In this document: positions 1-13,465 of the stretch, in pieces
Position numbering within the stretch: the stretch's first letter is position 1
How the letters are laid out: each line of letters starts with the position of its first letter
Assembly (NCBI GenBank): GCA_000310025.1
Contig: FN649727.1
Location: 4,781,621-4,845,620 of the forward strand
Reading direction: 5' to 3'
Length of the DNA: 64,000 nucleotides
From: Ectocarpus siliculosus
Lineage: Eukaryota > Sar > Phaeophyceae > Ectocarpales > Ectocarpaceae
Translations under genes and position numbers: made by a program
Notes under the pieces: model-generated
What the model was told of the DNA's origin: nothing
The model's database searches: none
The model's input: only the letters and a program-made list of their open reading frames with translations

Positions 1-179
1 GGGGGGGGGGGGTAAATGGTTTAACCGTTAAGGCCGGCAAAAAATTTGGGTTCCCCCCCCCCCCCCCCCCCCCCCCCCCCCTGAACCCTGCCGGTTCACC
101 TCCGGGGGCCCCCTTTCCGCCCCCCCCCCCCCCCCCCCCCCTTCTTCCTGTTCACCGTTTTGTTTTTCGTCACGTCCAG
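1..179. other. Homopolymer-rich start of window, probably low-quality assembly
   Basis: Runs of 12 G, about 29 C and about 21 C alternate with short mixed sequence. Nothing coding is recognisable. The V-ATPase exon begins directly after an acceptor at 178-179, so this should be intron, but the base calls look like a contig end or gap edge. Confidence 0.6.
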
Positions 180-3100
180 AACCGTGATGCTCGCATGAGC
201 CTATGCGCCACTGCGGCGGACCGGCTGGAGAGCTGGACGTGGACCGTGCTTCGCGAGAAGGCGGTGTACCACACCCTCAACACTTTCAAGTGAGATCATG
301 ATCATGATACGCAAACGTACGTCCTTGTTTGCTGTACGTTCTCGCACCTCGAGCGAAACCACCCACCAACGATGCATATGGCAGGTATTGCAGCTCGCTT
401 TGCTGTCTCCCGTCTCGTGTGTGTTTTTTTCTTCTTGGAGCCTTGGATTACCCCCCGTCCCCCCCCCGTCCCCCCCCGAACACGCACTCATACCTGCTAT
501 TTGAGGTATGCGTATGGTGTTTTTGTGGGATGGGTTGTTCGTTTAGTTTAGTTCCGTGCCCCGTTGGGTACCTCGCATCTGCCACCAACGCTTTCCAAGC
601 GCTTTTTTTTTTGTGAAGCCACGTTCTCCTTTTCGTGGGAGGGACTCGAGGGACATGAACCTCCGGGCACTGTCAACACCCCACCAACCACACCAAAAGC
701 TATAACAGCGACTATTGCAACACTTTCACACCTTGTACTGATTACAGCGATTTGGTTGCGAAATTTCGTCCCCCAGTTTGGTTGTGAACGTTTTACAAAC
801 ACAAACGAACGGCGTCAGCATGTCTGTCGAAGATGCTGTGCCGCTCTCTTTCGTCTGTTTTTTTTTGCTGAACATGATGAACATACAGGTTGGCTGTTGC
901 CCTCTTTCGTCTGACATTTCGTGCTGAACATGAACGTAAGGTTGCTGTTCCCATCTTTCGTCTGACATTTTTTTGCTGAACATGAACATGAACATGAACA
1001 TGACGTCGTCTTGCTTTCCAGACCGGACGTTCGCGGCATCCTGCGAGGGGAGGGCTGGGTGGTGCAGGAGGGCATGGGGGGCGTGCAGATGGCCGTCAAC
1101 AGGGCCCACGCAGAGATGGACACGGGCATGCCGTCCATGGTGGAGGTGATGCCCAAGCCGTGGCCCACCCCTCCCACGTACTTCAAGCTCAACGCCTTCA
1201 CCATTGCTTTCCAGGTGCCCATGCCCCTCGTACTGTTGTGTTTTCAAGGATTGCTATTGAGGCCGGAAGTCCCCCCTATAGCAGTAAAGATGAGTACGCC
1301 CACCCTCGTATCTACCTTCCTCGCATGTGCATGCTGGTTGTTGCTGAGTAAGCACCGGATTATCAAGATGGGGCTCTTGAAATCACAGGTTATGTGATGG
1401 TATAAGCCGGTCCAAACTTTTTTGATTTTTTGCGAGGCGAGGTTTATTTAGTGTTGAACGTCGATTCAGACACCACACACCCGAAACAAGGAAGAAATGA
1501 GAGACGAGATTTAATCTATTAATAATAGAGTTAAATGAAACAACCGAAAAAAAACATCAACAACGAACGACGGACAAGAAGGATATATCTGGAGTTGAAC
1601 GATGCTCCAGAAACATAAAACGCGAGAGAAGATTTTTATCTATAGTTGAACGTTGACTCTCAAACAACAACGACGACGACGACAACACCCGGCAGGAATT
1701 CGTGGACACGTACGGCGTTCCCCGGTACAAAGAGGCCAACCCCGCCCTCTTCACGGCGGCGTCCTTCCCCTTCCTGTACGGCATCATGTTCGGCGACATC
1801 GGGCATGGCACCGTCATCATGTTCCTCGGCCTCTTCCTCGTATTCACGCACGGGAGCGTGGCCGGTCGCAGGGACTTGGGCGAGCTTGCTGGTGGACTGT
1901 AAGTGCATCCACTTATTTATTTATTTATTTAATTATAACACAATCAATATCCATCCAAGATAAAGACGGGTCGAGGATTGGTAGTGAATTAATTCATAGC
2001 GTTAGCGGAGCACTACATTTACCTGTGTTTCTACGATTTCCCAAGCAACATACCTGGTACAGCGATATCTCCCCCGTGGGTAACAGTTTTTGGTAGAAAG
2101 TGCAAAGACTGCTGTAAAACAGACTTTGTCAACAACAAAAAAATGGTTTGTTTAGGTTCGCTGGGCTCTTCGACCCAAAAGCACGTCAGCTGTACAAACC
2201 GACCGAAAGCCCAGCGAGCATCAAACGAGTCCCCCTCCCCCTTCCCACTCACCCCCTACATACAGCTATCTCGCACGGTACATGATAACGATGATGGGCT
2301 TCTTCAGCGTGTACGCCGGCCTGATCTACAACGACTTCTTCTCCCTACCGCTTAACCTGTTCGGATCGTCTTGGGTCTGGTCCGATGGGATTGACACGGT
2401 GAGAGGAAGGGGATGTTGAAAGAAGAATGAGAGGCGCGAAGACTTACAAACGCGTTTGTTTCTTGTCTCCCCGCGGGGGGGCGGGGGGGCTTTTGTGTCT
2501 CGACACTGCCTTGGCGACTTCTTTTGTACGTCTCCTCCTGTCTGTGCTGCCTTGCGTTCGTTCATCTTACGACGAACCCATGTGTCCTACCCTCTCTTGG
2601 TACCCATATTTCAGTGCTTTTTGCGTGCCTCGTGTGTCTTGGTGTCCTCTATGCCTTCGCTGTTGTTCCTATTCAGCGAGGAGCACTGACCCTGCCATAC
2701 CCTACCGTACCCCCGCTCTCTCTTGGCGGTGTGCTTCCACCATAATAACTAACTACACAATGTCTTCTTCCACTACTGGCACTACATCCTGTCCTCCGTT
2801 ACTACAACTACACCATGTCTTCCACTACTGTCTTCCACTACTGACGGTAGTCATGTCCTCGTATCGTCCCTCGCGTCTAACTCTTGGCCCCCATGCCCGA
2901 TGGTCGCATGTCTTGCGTCGTGTCCATGCCCCATGTCGCGGAACGGCAGGAGGAGGGCGAGGAGGCGGACAGCGTGAGCTTCTACGGCGATGCCGACGCC
3001 GTGTACCCCTTCGGCGTCGACCCCGCTTGGCACATCGCCGGAAACGAGGTTAGACATGGACAATATGTGACACACACCACGGGTATATACTTCTATTTTT

Positions 3101-6100
3101 TTTCCGTCACACTTGTTCTGGCCATCGGTCCTTACACCTTGGTGTACAATCCTGGACGAGGTTGTATTATAGCAAGAGCAACGCGTTTCCCGCTCTACGT
3201 ACCGCTACATACAACATCTTCCAATTCGCCGTTGCTGATATTTCGTAGAGATGTGCCGCGTATCGTGAAAAATGCACAGCGTTTGTCAAAGCGCCACCCA
3301 CCTCCGCGGTGGTCGTATGCGGCGTGACGTATAGTTGTGTCTGCGGGCAATGTCTGCTATGAAACTTTGCGGTATACCATATTTTATAGGCGAGCGCTCC
3401 CCTGTTGCGTGGTATGTCTTGCGTCTGCTGTTTCAGTTTTGACATGGACCGCGTCTGCTACCCCGACTTTACAGCTTGTGTGTTTGTCTTTTGTCTCCCT
3501 TTTTTTTTTTTTCGCAGCTGCTCTTCTTCAACTCGATGAAGATGAAGACCTCGGTGATCCTGGGCGTGACCCAAATGACGTTCGGTGTCGTCCTCAAGGC
3601 GATGAACGCGCTGTACTTCAAGGAGTCCCTCGACTTTTTCTACGAATTCATCCCCATGATCATCTTCGTCCTATCCCTCTTCGGGTACGCCTTGTGATTT
3701 TCTTTTTCATGAGCCTTGTATCCCCCCCCCCCAGTTTAGAGCCTGGTCCGGTGAGAACCCGGCGTGCCCCGTCCCGGCTTTGTAGGGATGCGAGGTCAAT
3801 GGTCTAACGACTACGGCATGCACGACTATGAGTACACACAAACACACACCAGTTTAGTTTTCGTTGTCTTGTGTTTTCAATTTTATTATTGCGTTCTTCT
3901 CCTTTATTTTTCTGTTCGTTAGGCGGGTGTTTTTCGTGCGTTTTCTTTTCTCGAGATTGTAGCGGCTGTTGATGGACACTGTGCGGCAAAGCTGGTTGTT
4001 GTCTATGGCGGTAAATGGTGGTAATGGTGTTGTGTTCTTGAACGTCTTATTTGTTCTTTCAGGCGTTCGTTTGTCCCCTTGACCCTTGACCCCTCCCCTC
4101 TTCACTAAATCCTCATTGATGTGCCAGATCGCATGAGACGAACTATGCTTGTTCCCCGCCACAAAGCTATTTCCATACATTCTTCAACTAACGGTGCCTT
4201 TTTTTTCCCAACGCGACTGAAACCCTAAAATAATACAAAAAATGAACAGGTACATGATCGTCTTGATCTTCATGAAGTGGTCCATCGACTGGGACTACCG
4301 CATGTACACCGCCACGTGCTTCGACGGGCTCACGCCTCAGAACGTGACGTGCGACTCGGATAGCACCACCGCCGACATGTGCCCCCTGGACTACGGGGGA
4401 AGCGGCGACGGTTGCCAGCCGCCCAACCTCATCACGAGCCTCATCAACATCGCGCTGTCGCCGGGTACTGTCGACGAGCCCATGTACGCGGGGCAGACCA
4501 GCGTTCAGGTATGTATGTACGGTATGTTGAAGACCTCTGTCCGGAGTGGGTGTATATCCCGCACCTTCGGCGGCTGTTGTCTGATGTCATCGCCGACGAG
4601 CCCGGATTGTAATGTGCACGTGCCTACATGTAGGGGAAGAGAAATCATGTACTTGGAAGGAAAACGTACATTGTGCAAGTCATACAAATATTTTCCCCAG
4701 TGCCTTGGGGCCCAAGTGGATCCAAAGGTGGTCGATGATAGTCGTGGTTGTGTTTTTCGTCGGATGGACTCTGGCTCAATGGGGAAGTCGAATCATCCGT
4801 TTCGACCAAGCTCATTCCGGCCGGTGCGGCTCGTTGTTCACGACGCCTTTCGTTTGTTTGCTGTTCTTTTTTTCTCCCAATATCCGGCTTGATTCGATTC
4901 GATTTTCTTGCCGGCGTCGTTGGCCGTTGTTCCGGTTTGTTTGTCTCTCCAGTTTATGATATCGTGTCGCGTCGTCTGGTGCTCGCGCTTTGCTTTCTTT
5001 CACCTCCCCGTCTCTCAGCGATCTCCCACTTCAGTGCAATAAGAACGTGCTATCTCATGGCGTTACTTCTTTTTTATTGATCCCGTCCGTTCAAGATCGC
5101 ACGAAGCCGTCCCGACCTACTTGCCAGATGTCACCGCAGAGAATTCGCCACTCTGATTTCGGTACACACGGCCCTCACGCACGCACGCACCAAGAGCTCA
5201 TGAATTTCCTCGTACACCTTCGCTTCCTCCCTCCGTCAATTTCTGTCGTCTCCTTTTTCTTTCTCTTTTTTCTAGACGATTCTCCTTCTCCTAGCCTTGG
5301 GGTCCATCCCCGTTCTCCTCCTGGCCAAGCCCCTGACGATCCGCAGCCGCATGAAGAAGGCCGCCGCCAGGCACGACAGCTTCAGCTCCGAGAGCCAGCT
5401 CATGGCCGGGGAGCACAACTCATCGGACAAGGTTGACAACGGCGGGCACGGCGCCGCGGGGGGGGATCACGGCGGGCACGAGGAGCACGACTTCTCCGAG
5501 ATCGTCATCCACCAGGTACATGTGTGAGCGCCAAAAGGTTTTGTTTCTCAAACGCGTAAATAAGTATTAATTTTTTTTTTTTTGGGGGGGGCGATCCCTG
5601 GGGGGTGACTTACCTTCCGTAGATGTGAGATGATGCCTTGCGTACCTGTGAGATGTTGCCTTGCGTTTTATGTGACGTGGTTCCCCTTGTTTAGGAGTAG
5701 TTAAGGTGGGGTAGGGGGCGACGGACGAGGAGGGTCTGCACCGGAAATCTTTACACTCACACGATGTTGTTCGCCCGCGCGCACCACCTTCCATGGAAAA
5801 CCAAAATCCTGTTCTGAAGGCCATCGAGACGATCGAGTTCGTGCTGGGGATGGTCTCGAACACTGCCTCGTACCTCCGGCTGTGGGCGCTGTCGCTGGCG
5901 CACACGGAGCTCGCGGCCGTGTTCTGGGAGAAGACGATGCTCACCACCATCCAGATGGGCAACGCCTTCGCCATCTTCATCGGCTTCGCGATGTTCGCCG
6001 GGGTTACCTTCGGCGTCATCCTGTGCATGGACGTGCTGGAGTGCTTCCTGCACGCCCTCCGGCTGCACTGGGTGGAGTTCCAGACCAAGTTCTACAAGGC

Positions 6101-6996
6101 GGACGGGTGAGAAAGTTGGATTAGTTTTTTTTTGCTCGTTTTTGGAGAGACCTGGTGCGCTCCTCTGTCGTGTTTGCGGGGATGTTCGGGATCAAATCGA
6201 CGTGGGAATCTGTCTGTCTTTATTTCGTGTTTCATTTTGTAAACAACTGCCGTCGGCGTGCTCAAACTGAGCCCCATATGCGATGCGCTGGTGCATTGGC
6301 TTTAGTTCAATGCGTAGACGCGTGATTGCCTCTTGCAAGCGGCGTCACCCCTTGCACCCTGATTGGTTGGTTAGAAGGGACTGTTGACTGTATTGCTTTT
6401 GCCATGTTGGGTTTCTTGATCAGGGCGCGGTGCCACTCAGGTAGGTGGATCTCTGTTGTTACGATGTAATGTCAGTAAGTATTTTTTTCGGTACGTGTAG
6501 GTGGTTCTGCATGTAACAATATATTGTTTGTACTCGGCACGTGCGGCAGGTCCAGACGCCGCTAGTGTTACCTGGGGTCGACGAGTTCACTGGGTGTGTG
6601 TATTCGTTTGTTTGTGGTTCGCCGGCTGTCTTTCCCTCCCTGTCTTTGTGCGTCCGTAACCCCCGTGGGAACATTTTTCGTTTGTCTCTTTCTCTCTCCC
6701 TCCCGCCCTCTCTGTCTCTATCTTTCTGTGTCTGTCTGTGTCTCTGTCTCTAAATCTGTCTGTCTGTCTCTGTCTCTGTCTCCCTCTGCCTCTATCTCTC
6801 CATATCTGTCTATCTTGCCGCCGTCGCCTTGCTGGTCACACACGTAACCCTGGCTTGCTTACGCCCGTCGCGAACCCGCCCTCTGTTTCGCCTGTTCCTC
6901 CCGCCCCCCGCGATCGTCCAAACCAACACGACACGCAGGTACAAGTTCGCTCCATTCTCCATTGCTGCCATTGTGAAGGAGGCGCCTGTCATGTAG
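180..6996 (+). CDS. VHA-a: V-type H+-ATPase V0 subunit a, C-terminal part (5' end outside window)
   Basis: Membrane subunit a of the vacuolar proton pump; it forms the proton half-channels beside the c-ring. Exons read 180-289, 1022-1214, 1696-1898, 2266-2398, 2950-3048, 3518-3684, 4250-4508, 5276-5515, 5820-6106 and 6939-6996. All have GT-AG borders and matching phases and give 582 residues up to TAG. Seen: the [10 protein letters not shown] block, FGDIGHG before the first membrane segments, [29 protein letters not shown], the loop with CPLDYGG, then LLAKPL, and the signature [13 protein letters not shown]. The arginine in that signature is the one known in the family to be essential for proton translocation. 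The acidic, His/Gly-rich loop at 5380-5490 precedes the last helices. About 250-300 N-terminal residues of the cytosolic arm should lie upstream of base 180. The short last exon encodes the typical YKFAPFS tail. The last intron is 832 bp and CT-rich. Confidence 0.96.
846..1005 (+). repeat. Tandem repeat of about 55 bp plus (ATGAAC)n in a V-ATPase intron
   Basis: Three imperfect units share the cores TTTCGTCTGACATTT and GCTGAACATGAAC. The last unit runs into a short ATGAAC array at about 977-1003, just upstream of the exon acceptor at 1021. Confidence 0.75.
3739..3837 (+). repeat. Solo 99-bp copy of the terminal part of the 521-bp dispersed repeat
   Basis: It starts GAGCCTGGTCCGGTGAGAAC and ends CGACTATGAGTACAC. 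It matches 45721-45819 and 58935-59033 with only a few substitutions and identical length. It lies in a V-ATPase intron, and the upstream 420 bp of the full element are absent here. Confidence 0.9.
6687..6835 (+). repeat. CT/GTCT-rich microsatellite-like tract in the last V-ATPase intron
   Basis: Long pyrimidine-rich run of TCTC, CTGT and GTCT units on the + strand, about 100 bp before the last exon acceptor at 6938. It could serve as an extended polypyrimidine tract but is mostly simple sequence. Confidence 0.75.
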
Positions 6997-8941
6997 TTCA
7001 GTCAGTAGCCACACACGCCGTGTTGTCTTGTGTTCCCGATCGTGAGATCAAAGAAAAATGGGGGGGGGGGTCGTGGACAGAGTCTGGGTTAGTGTAACAT
7101 ATATAGCTTTGGAGAGCGGAGAGAAGTTGTAGTAGGGGGACGAACGCCACCTTGTACTAGTTGTATAGGGGGTGTAGGGGGAGAAAGACAACGAGCAGGA
7201 GGAGGAGGAGGAGGGGAGTCAAGATGGAGGAGATACGCTGCCTGCTTGTTGGCGAGAACGAGTCCTGGCGTGTACGCACGGCGGGCGCGAGCATGCAATC
7301 TGGGAGGTGGCGCAGCACCCCGCTTGCGCGGGCCTTGTTTTGTTGCGCCCCCGAACCAGACGTGCGCGAAGGAGCCCTTTTGCTGGGTGTCTCTCTCGTT
7401 TACTGCTGAGGCATGACAAGAACTACCGTTTGTGCTGGAGACTTTGGACGCGGGGCGGAATGACGAGGATAGTTTGTGTGTCGTATGCATACGCTTTGAT
7501 ATGGCCCCCAAGAAGTACGCGGTTCCTTTTTTTTGCACGATTCTGCTTCGCGAGTTTGGGGATGTGGGGAGCGATTTCTGCGAGATTCCCCTTTTTTGTT
7601 GACGTTCGGAGCGTTAGGATGCTTAGATGTATGTCGACCGCTAGCGGAGTTGTTGTTCCAGTTGTTGTTCCTCGGGCAACTAATTGCTATGTTCTAACGC
7701 AAAGGAGGAATGGCGACGATTTTTGTTGACGTTCATTTCGTCCACCCTTGGGAGGCACTATCGGTGCCTTAATCAATTTCGTGGAAACTTTGCTCCGTAG
7801 ACTACATGTTCGACACGTGCGTCTACCATCTGACTTGTAGAGTGACAAAGTGACAGGGGTTGGCAAGCACCTAAATCTGTCCAGTCGTACATGTCCACCC
7901 CCCTCCATGTGTCGACATGGTGCTCTTGTACCTCTCTTTGGCCGGACCGCGGTACTCTGTTGTTGTACGATGCGGGGAGTTGTACACTACCCTACCGCTT
8001 TCCGCTGGGAGGAGTCTCAGCGAAATACGTGAGACAGCAAACGAATACACACGTTTTAATTTTCTCGTGCATGGTCACGTGTTCAAAACGAAGGGCACAT
8101 GGAACACTTTTCTTGGAAGAAACAAATCAATAAGCCCAGTTTCAAGCCGGTTTCCCTCCACTCACTGTAGAGACTTCAACACATCCCTTTCGACTGGAGA
8201 TGTACCTCGAACGACCGCGGGTAGAGCAAGTCTTTCCCTGAGATGTGTTTACTTTCTAAAAATCAGACACGAGCCAATCGATTGAAGTCCAGGATTGAAT
8301 TCGAGATGGTCCATGGTAATACCACCACAGGCAGCACAGCCTACCAGTGCAGTACAGCAGTAGTTCGGAGAAAAATGCGGGGCAATGCGGCGTGAAATGT
8401 TCCGTTTCGTCGCTACCTGTGCGGCGTAATGCGTAATGGCGTTAATTCGTAGAACCGTAGAACCGATTCATGCTTCATGCTTCATTCAGCGCTCGCTAAA
8501 CATATTCGCGATATTTTTTGCCGCATTTGTGTCGGCGGCGCCCTAATCTGACCCTCCCATTGGACACATAGCCGAAGTCCATAAGGAAGGGTCGTCGTTG
8601 TTGGAATGGTTCTCTCTTTCATTGAGCGGTAGCCTAGATGAAGACGTGCAGCGCTTACCAACGGGAGCGATGTGTCGCTGCGGAGATGGAGGCGTGCTGG
8701 GCGCCGACTAGTCCGAAAGCATCCCTGCCTGGATACAAGCCTGAGAGCGACCCGTTCTGCCCCCTTGTACGTGCTGCATCGAACGTGTACGATACCTTCG
8801 TGTTGTGTAAAACACAACGAGAGTTTTGTTGCAGCATGTGCTCCGGAACATAGAGACTGCAGTACGCATGCATGTATATAGCATACCCGGCTTTGCTATC
8901 ATCTGCCGTCAGCTACTACGACGATCATCTTTAAATCTTGA
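6997..8941. other. Intergenic, no gene seen
   Basis: About 1.9 kb between the V-ATPase stop and the next + strand gene. Short open frames on both strands show no recognisable motif and no conserved-looking exon with splice borders. Small direct duplications occur at about 8380-8490. 3' UTR and promoter sequence of the flanking genes must lie here. Confidence 0.6.
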
Positions 8942-10719
8942 ATGCATACGCCGTACCGCTTCCGTTGTTCTCAAACACTCCTAGACTATATCTTCCGCCG
9001 TACATGCCCGTCGTTCGTTGTGGAAATTCTTGCAAAATTCCAATATCAAATGCAGGCGATTGCTCGGAACTTCAATCAAATGCAGCGCGAGGCCTCGATC
9101 AACGGGACGTCATTAATCGACTTGAGGCAACCTTCAGCGGCTTTCAACAACAAAAACATGACAAGGGCGTCTTCGCAGCGACCGCAGTCCTCCGGAGGGC
9201 GTATTGGAACAAGCCCTCCCCAAGCATTTCGAGGACAGATAGCTCTGCCGTGCCTGGCCGGCGCAGCACTGCGGCATAAAGACGGCGGAGGGCTCATGGC
9301 CACCCGTCAACCGCCTCTGCGCCCGAGCAAGGAGCTCCCATCGTCCACTCAAATAAGCAAGGCATCTGCCAGAAGAAGAGCGAAGGAACGCAAGATGGCC
9401 TCTACCAGTAACATAAGAGAGGGGGCATTAATGGACTCGGAACCGGACAGACCCGCTACGGCCGAGCTAGGTAGCGGCGAGAGGGAAGAATTCGCAGCTA
9501 AGGTTGCGAGGCGCGGCGATATCTTGCAGGTAGGTGATCCCTCGTTCATATGTTGCTCCTTCTCTCCTGTCCTTGTAGTCCCTATATCGAAGCTCATCCC
9601 AATGCGTACGCCGGGGACTACCTTGCCGCGGCTACGAATAATTATTGTGAAGAACCCACGTTCAGACCGTTGTTGTTGTCGAAAAACCAAGACACCACTG
9701 TAGGGTTTGGAGACACAGCTCAACAACAACAGTGGGCTCGACTCAAAGTCGAATACAGGGGGGATACAAAGCTCCACCAGTCAGATTTAACGGACATTGG
9801 GCTTCGACCCTAAGATGCTGTTCTTACGTAAGGGTACCAAATGCGTGTGAACTTGGTGCGTTCTTTACGGGTCTGCTACTGTGGATGGAGGAACCGAAGG
9901 GGGGGCATATTCGATAAAGTTACACCTGGTACCATTAGACCAGTCAGCGCTGACTTGTCTAAAGGTGTAACTTTATCGAATAGGACACGTGGAGTAGATA
10001 TACATGAAAGCGCATATATACCCGACGTTTTGCGGTGTGTTCGTTCGTGGATTAGATGAAGACTCTTCCCGTCTGCTGTGATCAATGGAATTGAATTGAC
10101 AGGACGTTTGGCTCAAAATGCACAGCGTTGAAGTTTTTGCGACAACTCAAGGTGGTGGCGAGCTCGCGCAGCTTCTGAACCTTTATCGTGCGGCTAGCCT
10201 TGAAATATTTGAAGACATGATGCAGCATCCAGACCTCGAGAGAGTCGGAGACAAACACACGGCAAAGAAGGTATGGACTCTAAGCAAGGATAGCGTAGAA
10301 GTAACACAACGCTCCTGTCTTCATCCAGGCAAGAAGTCACCAAGGGCTCAGTTTTGCCATTCGTTGCGGTTGCTGGTCGTTAAAATGAGTACTTCACAAT
10401 GCAACAAGCCAGCAAGCTCTCGTGTAGTAGGGCGTGCTGTCGCTCTCCACCCTGCAAGCTTAATCAAAATCGTTTCTATGCCAGAATGAAACTACTCCAC
10501 TCGTCTGAATGGTTGACAACGGGAAATCTTGTGTGCATGCCTCTCTGAAGATTACAGAGTAGTGTATCTGGATGAAGCTAACCAGGTTCTGTGAACCCAC
10601 CGCGAATCACTTGGCGGTGCAAGATGACAACCAGCCAGTCCACCTTCTTCCTTCCAGTGCCGACCCATTCGTTGCTGCATTTATTTGTTTCTCATTTCGC
10701 TCGGAATGGCTGCCATCTC

Positions 10720-10763
<44 letters not shown>

Positions 10764-13465
10764 TTACCCCATTCTCTCTGTGGTGGGGCGGGGTCATGGA
10801 ATGATCTACCGAATGATCACCGAATCTCAACTACAGGGGGAAGGCATGCGGTCCTTTCGCACAGCATTGGCACAGGACGCTGATTTCGCCGATGGTATCC
10901 CCGAAGCGATCGCGTGGCTCGGCTTCCCGACTCGTCGAAACCCCCTCTTCTTACCCCCCAAGGGTTCCGCAAAGACCGCCAACAGGCCCCTCTCCGACAT
11001 CGGCCTCAACAGCGCCAACAGCGGCGATCAACTAGCAAGGCTATGGGACGCGCAGGACTTCATCCTACTCGAGAAACAACCCGCACCTTTAGGTGGAAAT
11101 TATGGCTCCGTAGAGTTTGGCGGCGGTAGCGGTGACAACGCCGCTCTCAAGTCCGGCAACAACGCGGTTGGTGGTGGTAGTGGTGGTCGGCGAAGACCCA
11201 ATATTCGGGATCGCATTCGAGCGATGAACACCCAGCTCGCGGGCACCCAGGGAACGATCCGGGACCTCGAAGAAAAGTTGCGCTCTCTCGAGGGCGAGAG
11301 GGAAGAGGACAGGGAAAGGGCGACGCGGGTGAGGGGAGCGGCGCGAGAGGCCGGGCAGCGAAAGATGACCCAGAGGATGTACCGACTGAGGGGTGACGCG
11401 GCCGTCTTGGAGGAAGGGATCGAGGAGCTCGACGGGGAGATCACGGGCGTGCGAGTGCGGCTGTTCGCCAAGAGGCTGGTGGGTTCGACTTGGCCGGGGT
11501 GGGTGTAGCTTCGTGAGGAGCAGTCCACCCGTGTTCCTTACATGACCAACCACCACGTCGAGGTGTTCACCAGAGTGCTTTGAACATTTTTCTTCGTTTT
11601 CTTTTCCCTTGGTCTAGGGGCCAAAAGACAACCGCACGCTCGTACACATAGTCTCACCTGAAGGACCGACTACTCGCCGGGGCCCTGCGGATTCTTGAGA
11701 GGGCAACGTTTTTGTTTATTCGGTTGGTCGTTGCCCACCCGGAGCCTTTATAAGATACTGTGAACACGGGTCTGGTTTGCGTGGGGTTGGATAGCAGATC
11801 GTTGCGATATGCACGTGAGGACGATACGTCGCTTGATTTTGAACGGCCAGCAAATGAGGGGAGGTTTTCGCCCTGCCGTCGCTCAAGTCTCGTGCGTGCC
11901 CAGGCGTGGGTGGGTTTATCTAAAACGCGAAGGATTGTGAAGTTTTTGTGGCAAGCAGGCACTAATATATCAGCTTTCGCGCTGTATTACATACCATACG
12001 TCTCCAATAGTAACAACCGAACGTCCGACCTCACGGCCAGGACGTGGCGAGAAAGCGAATGCTGAAAGACGCTCTTACAGCGGAAATGTCGGCGAAAGCG
12101 AAGGCGCGCCGGCGAAAAGCAAAGGAACAGAATGTGAGTCATGTCATGCGTACCCCACCACACGAGGCCCCAGTTTCGTTCCACTGCTCTTGCTCCACTT
12201 CACCTCGCCACGCTACGTCCCATCTGCACCAAAAGCACAAGCATTCAGGTGATCTGACTCTTTTGCACCTCCCCGGCCCTTCACCCCGGCGCTACAAAAT
12301 TTTCCATGTCCTCGCTAACCGAAACCTGGGAAAATTCCGCTGCCCGGCCGGCCGCCGTCGAAACACGGGGGGCATCGTCCCGCAGCAGCCGAACAGTTCG
12401 GCCGCAACCGGGACCAACGATACCGAACGTCGAAGGGGACGGCAAGATACCAGCGCGGCGACGATCCAGGCGCGCGTACGAGGCATGCGAGCGAGGGCGT
12501 CGCTAGAAAGCGAGCAGGAGGCCAGAGCTAGCCGCCGCCGCGGCTCCGCGGGAGAAGAAGAGACCGACCGTCGTCTCGCTTGTCGCGGCGATAACGACGA
12601 CGAGGAGGAAGCAGCGGCCGTCCGAATCGAGTCGGCGGCGCGTGGACACCTTGCGCGGAAGCGAGCCGCACAAGCAGCGGGGACGCGGGGCGAGAGTCGG
12701 CCGGCACCACCCGCCCCGTGTCGTTCTTCTGATGACCCTGCGAAAAATGAAGCGGAAGGGCGAAATGAGGTGCTGGGACACGATGAAACTGCAGCAACAG
12801 TAGCACCAGCTCCAGCACCTCTCCCGCCCGATAGTCTCGCTCAAGTAGAGGCCCTCGGCGCCGTCGGCGTGCGAGCGTTCTTTGACTACCTAGGACTCGG
12901 AGGTTGTGCAGACCGCCTCCAGGGTGGTGGTGGTGGTGGTGGTGGTGGTGACGGCGCCATAGACGGCGCTTGGCTCGCAAGGATAGCTCGAGCTTCAGAT
13001 CCAGATGCTGAGCTGCTCGCCGCAGGTGTCTGCGCGCGCCTCCACAGAGTGAAGCTGCTGTCTGTCCTGGGCATTGGCCCCGGGGCGACGACGGCGTCTG
13101 AGGAAGTAGCAGGAGTCCTGGACAAGGGCGAGTTGGCATCGGCACCCGCGTCCATCGGTGGCGTGCCCTGCGGTGAACGCTGCCGTGGTAGCGGCGGCGG
13201 CGGAGGTGCCTCCCCTGTTGCGGCGATGGCTGCGCTGCGCATGGTGCGGCAACTTCGTCGGGAGCTGCTGCCTGCCGCCGAGAGCACCGGGCCAACGGAC
13301 TATGGGCATGGTGCTACAGATCCGAGAGGAACTGGTGGCGGAGAGACAGAGATGCTCGAAAACAGGACCGCGGCGAGAAGCGAGAAGGAGTCTCTCGTTT
13401 CGGAACTGATTCCGGAGCTCGAGCAGGTTCTCTCTGAGCAACTTCGACTTTCCACTCAGGTGTGA
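8942..13465 (+). CDS. Coiled-coil / IQ-motif / SAM-like protein, function unknown
   Basis: Gene model: exons 8942-9529, 10103-10270, 10837-11478, 11618-11641, 12041-12133 and 12386-13465, about 864 residues. The first three junctions are strong (CAG/GTAGGT, AAG/GTATGG, CTG/GTGGGT, all phase 0). The fourth exon could instead run to a stop at 11698, which would split this into two genes. Seen: an N-terminal basic/Ser-rich region; a long heptad-like coiled coil at 11200-11478 rich in E, R and L; and two IQ-type calmodulin/EF-hand-binding motifs at about 12454-12504 (AATIQARVRGMRARAS) and 12610-12680 (IESAARGHLARKRAAQ). A helical region at about 12850-13075 (VRAFFDYLGLGGCADRL, then HRVKLLSVLG) resembles a SAM domain with a poly-Gly insertion. 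The domains suggest a cytoskeletal or calcium-linked scaffold; that is inference. The stop at 13465 sits on a CAG/GTGTGA sequence, so a further exon is possible. Confidence 0.55.
9908..9982. mobile_element. 75-bp foldback element in an intron
   Basis: Near-perfect palindrome. The arms read TATTCGATAAAGTTACACCT and its reverse complement, and the centre (CAGTCAGCGCTGACT) is itself self-complementary. Similar in size and core to 54909-54984. It lies in the intron between exons at 9529 and 10103. Confidence 0.8.
10721..10760 (+). repeat. (TC)n microsatellite
   Basis: Twenty perfect TC units upstream of the exon acceptor at 10836. Confidence 0.95.
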
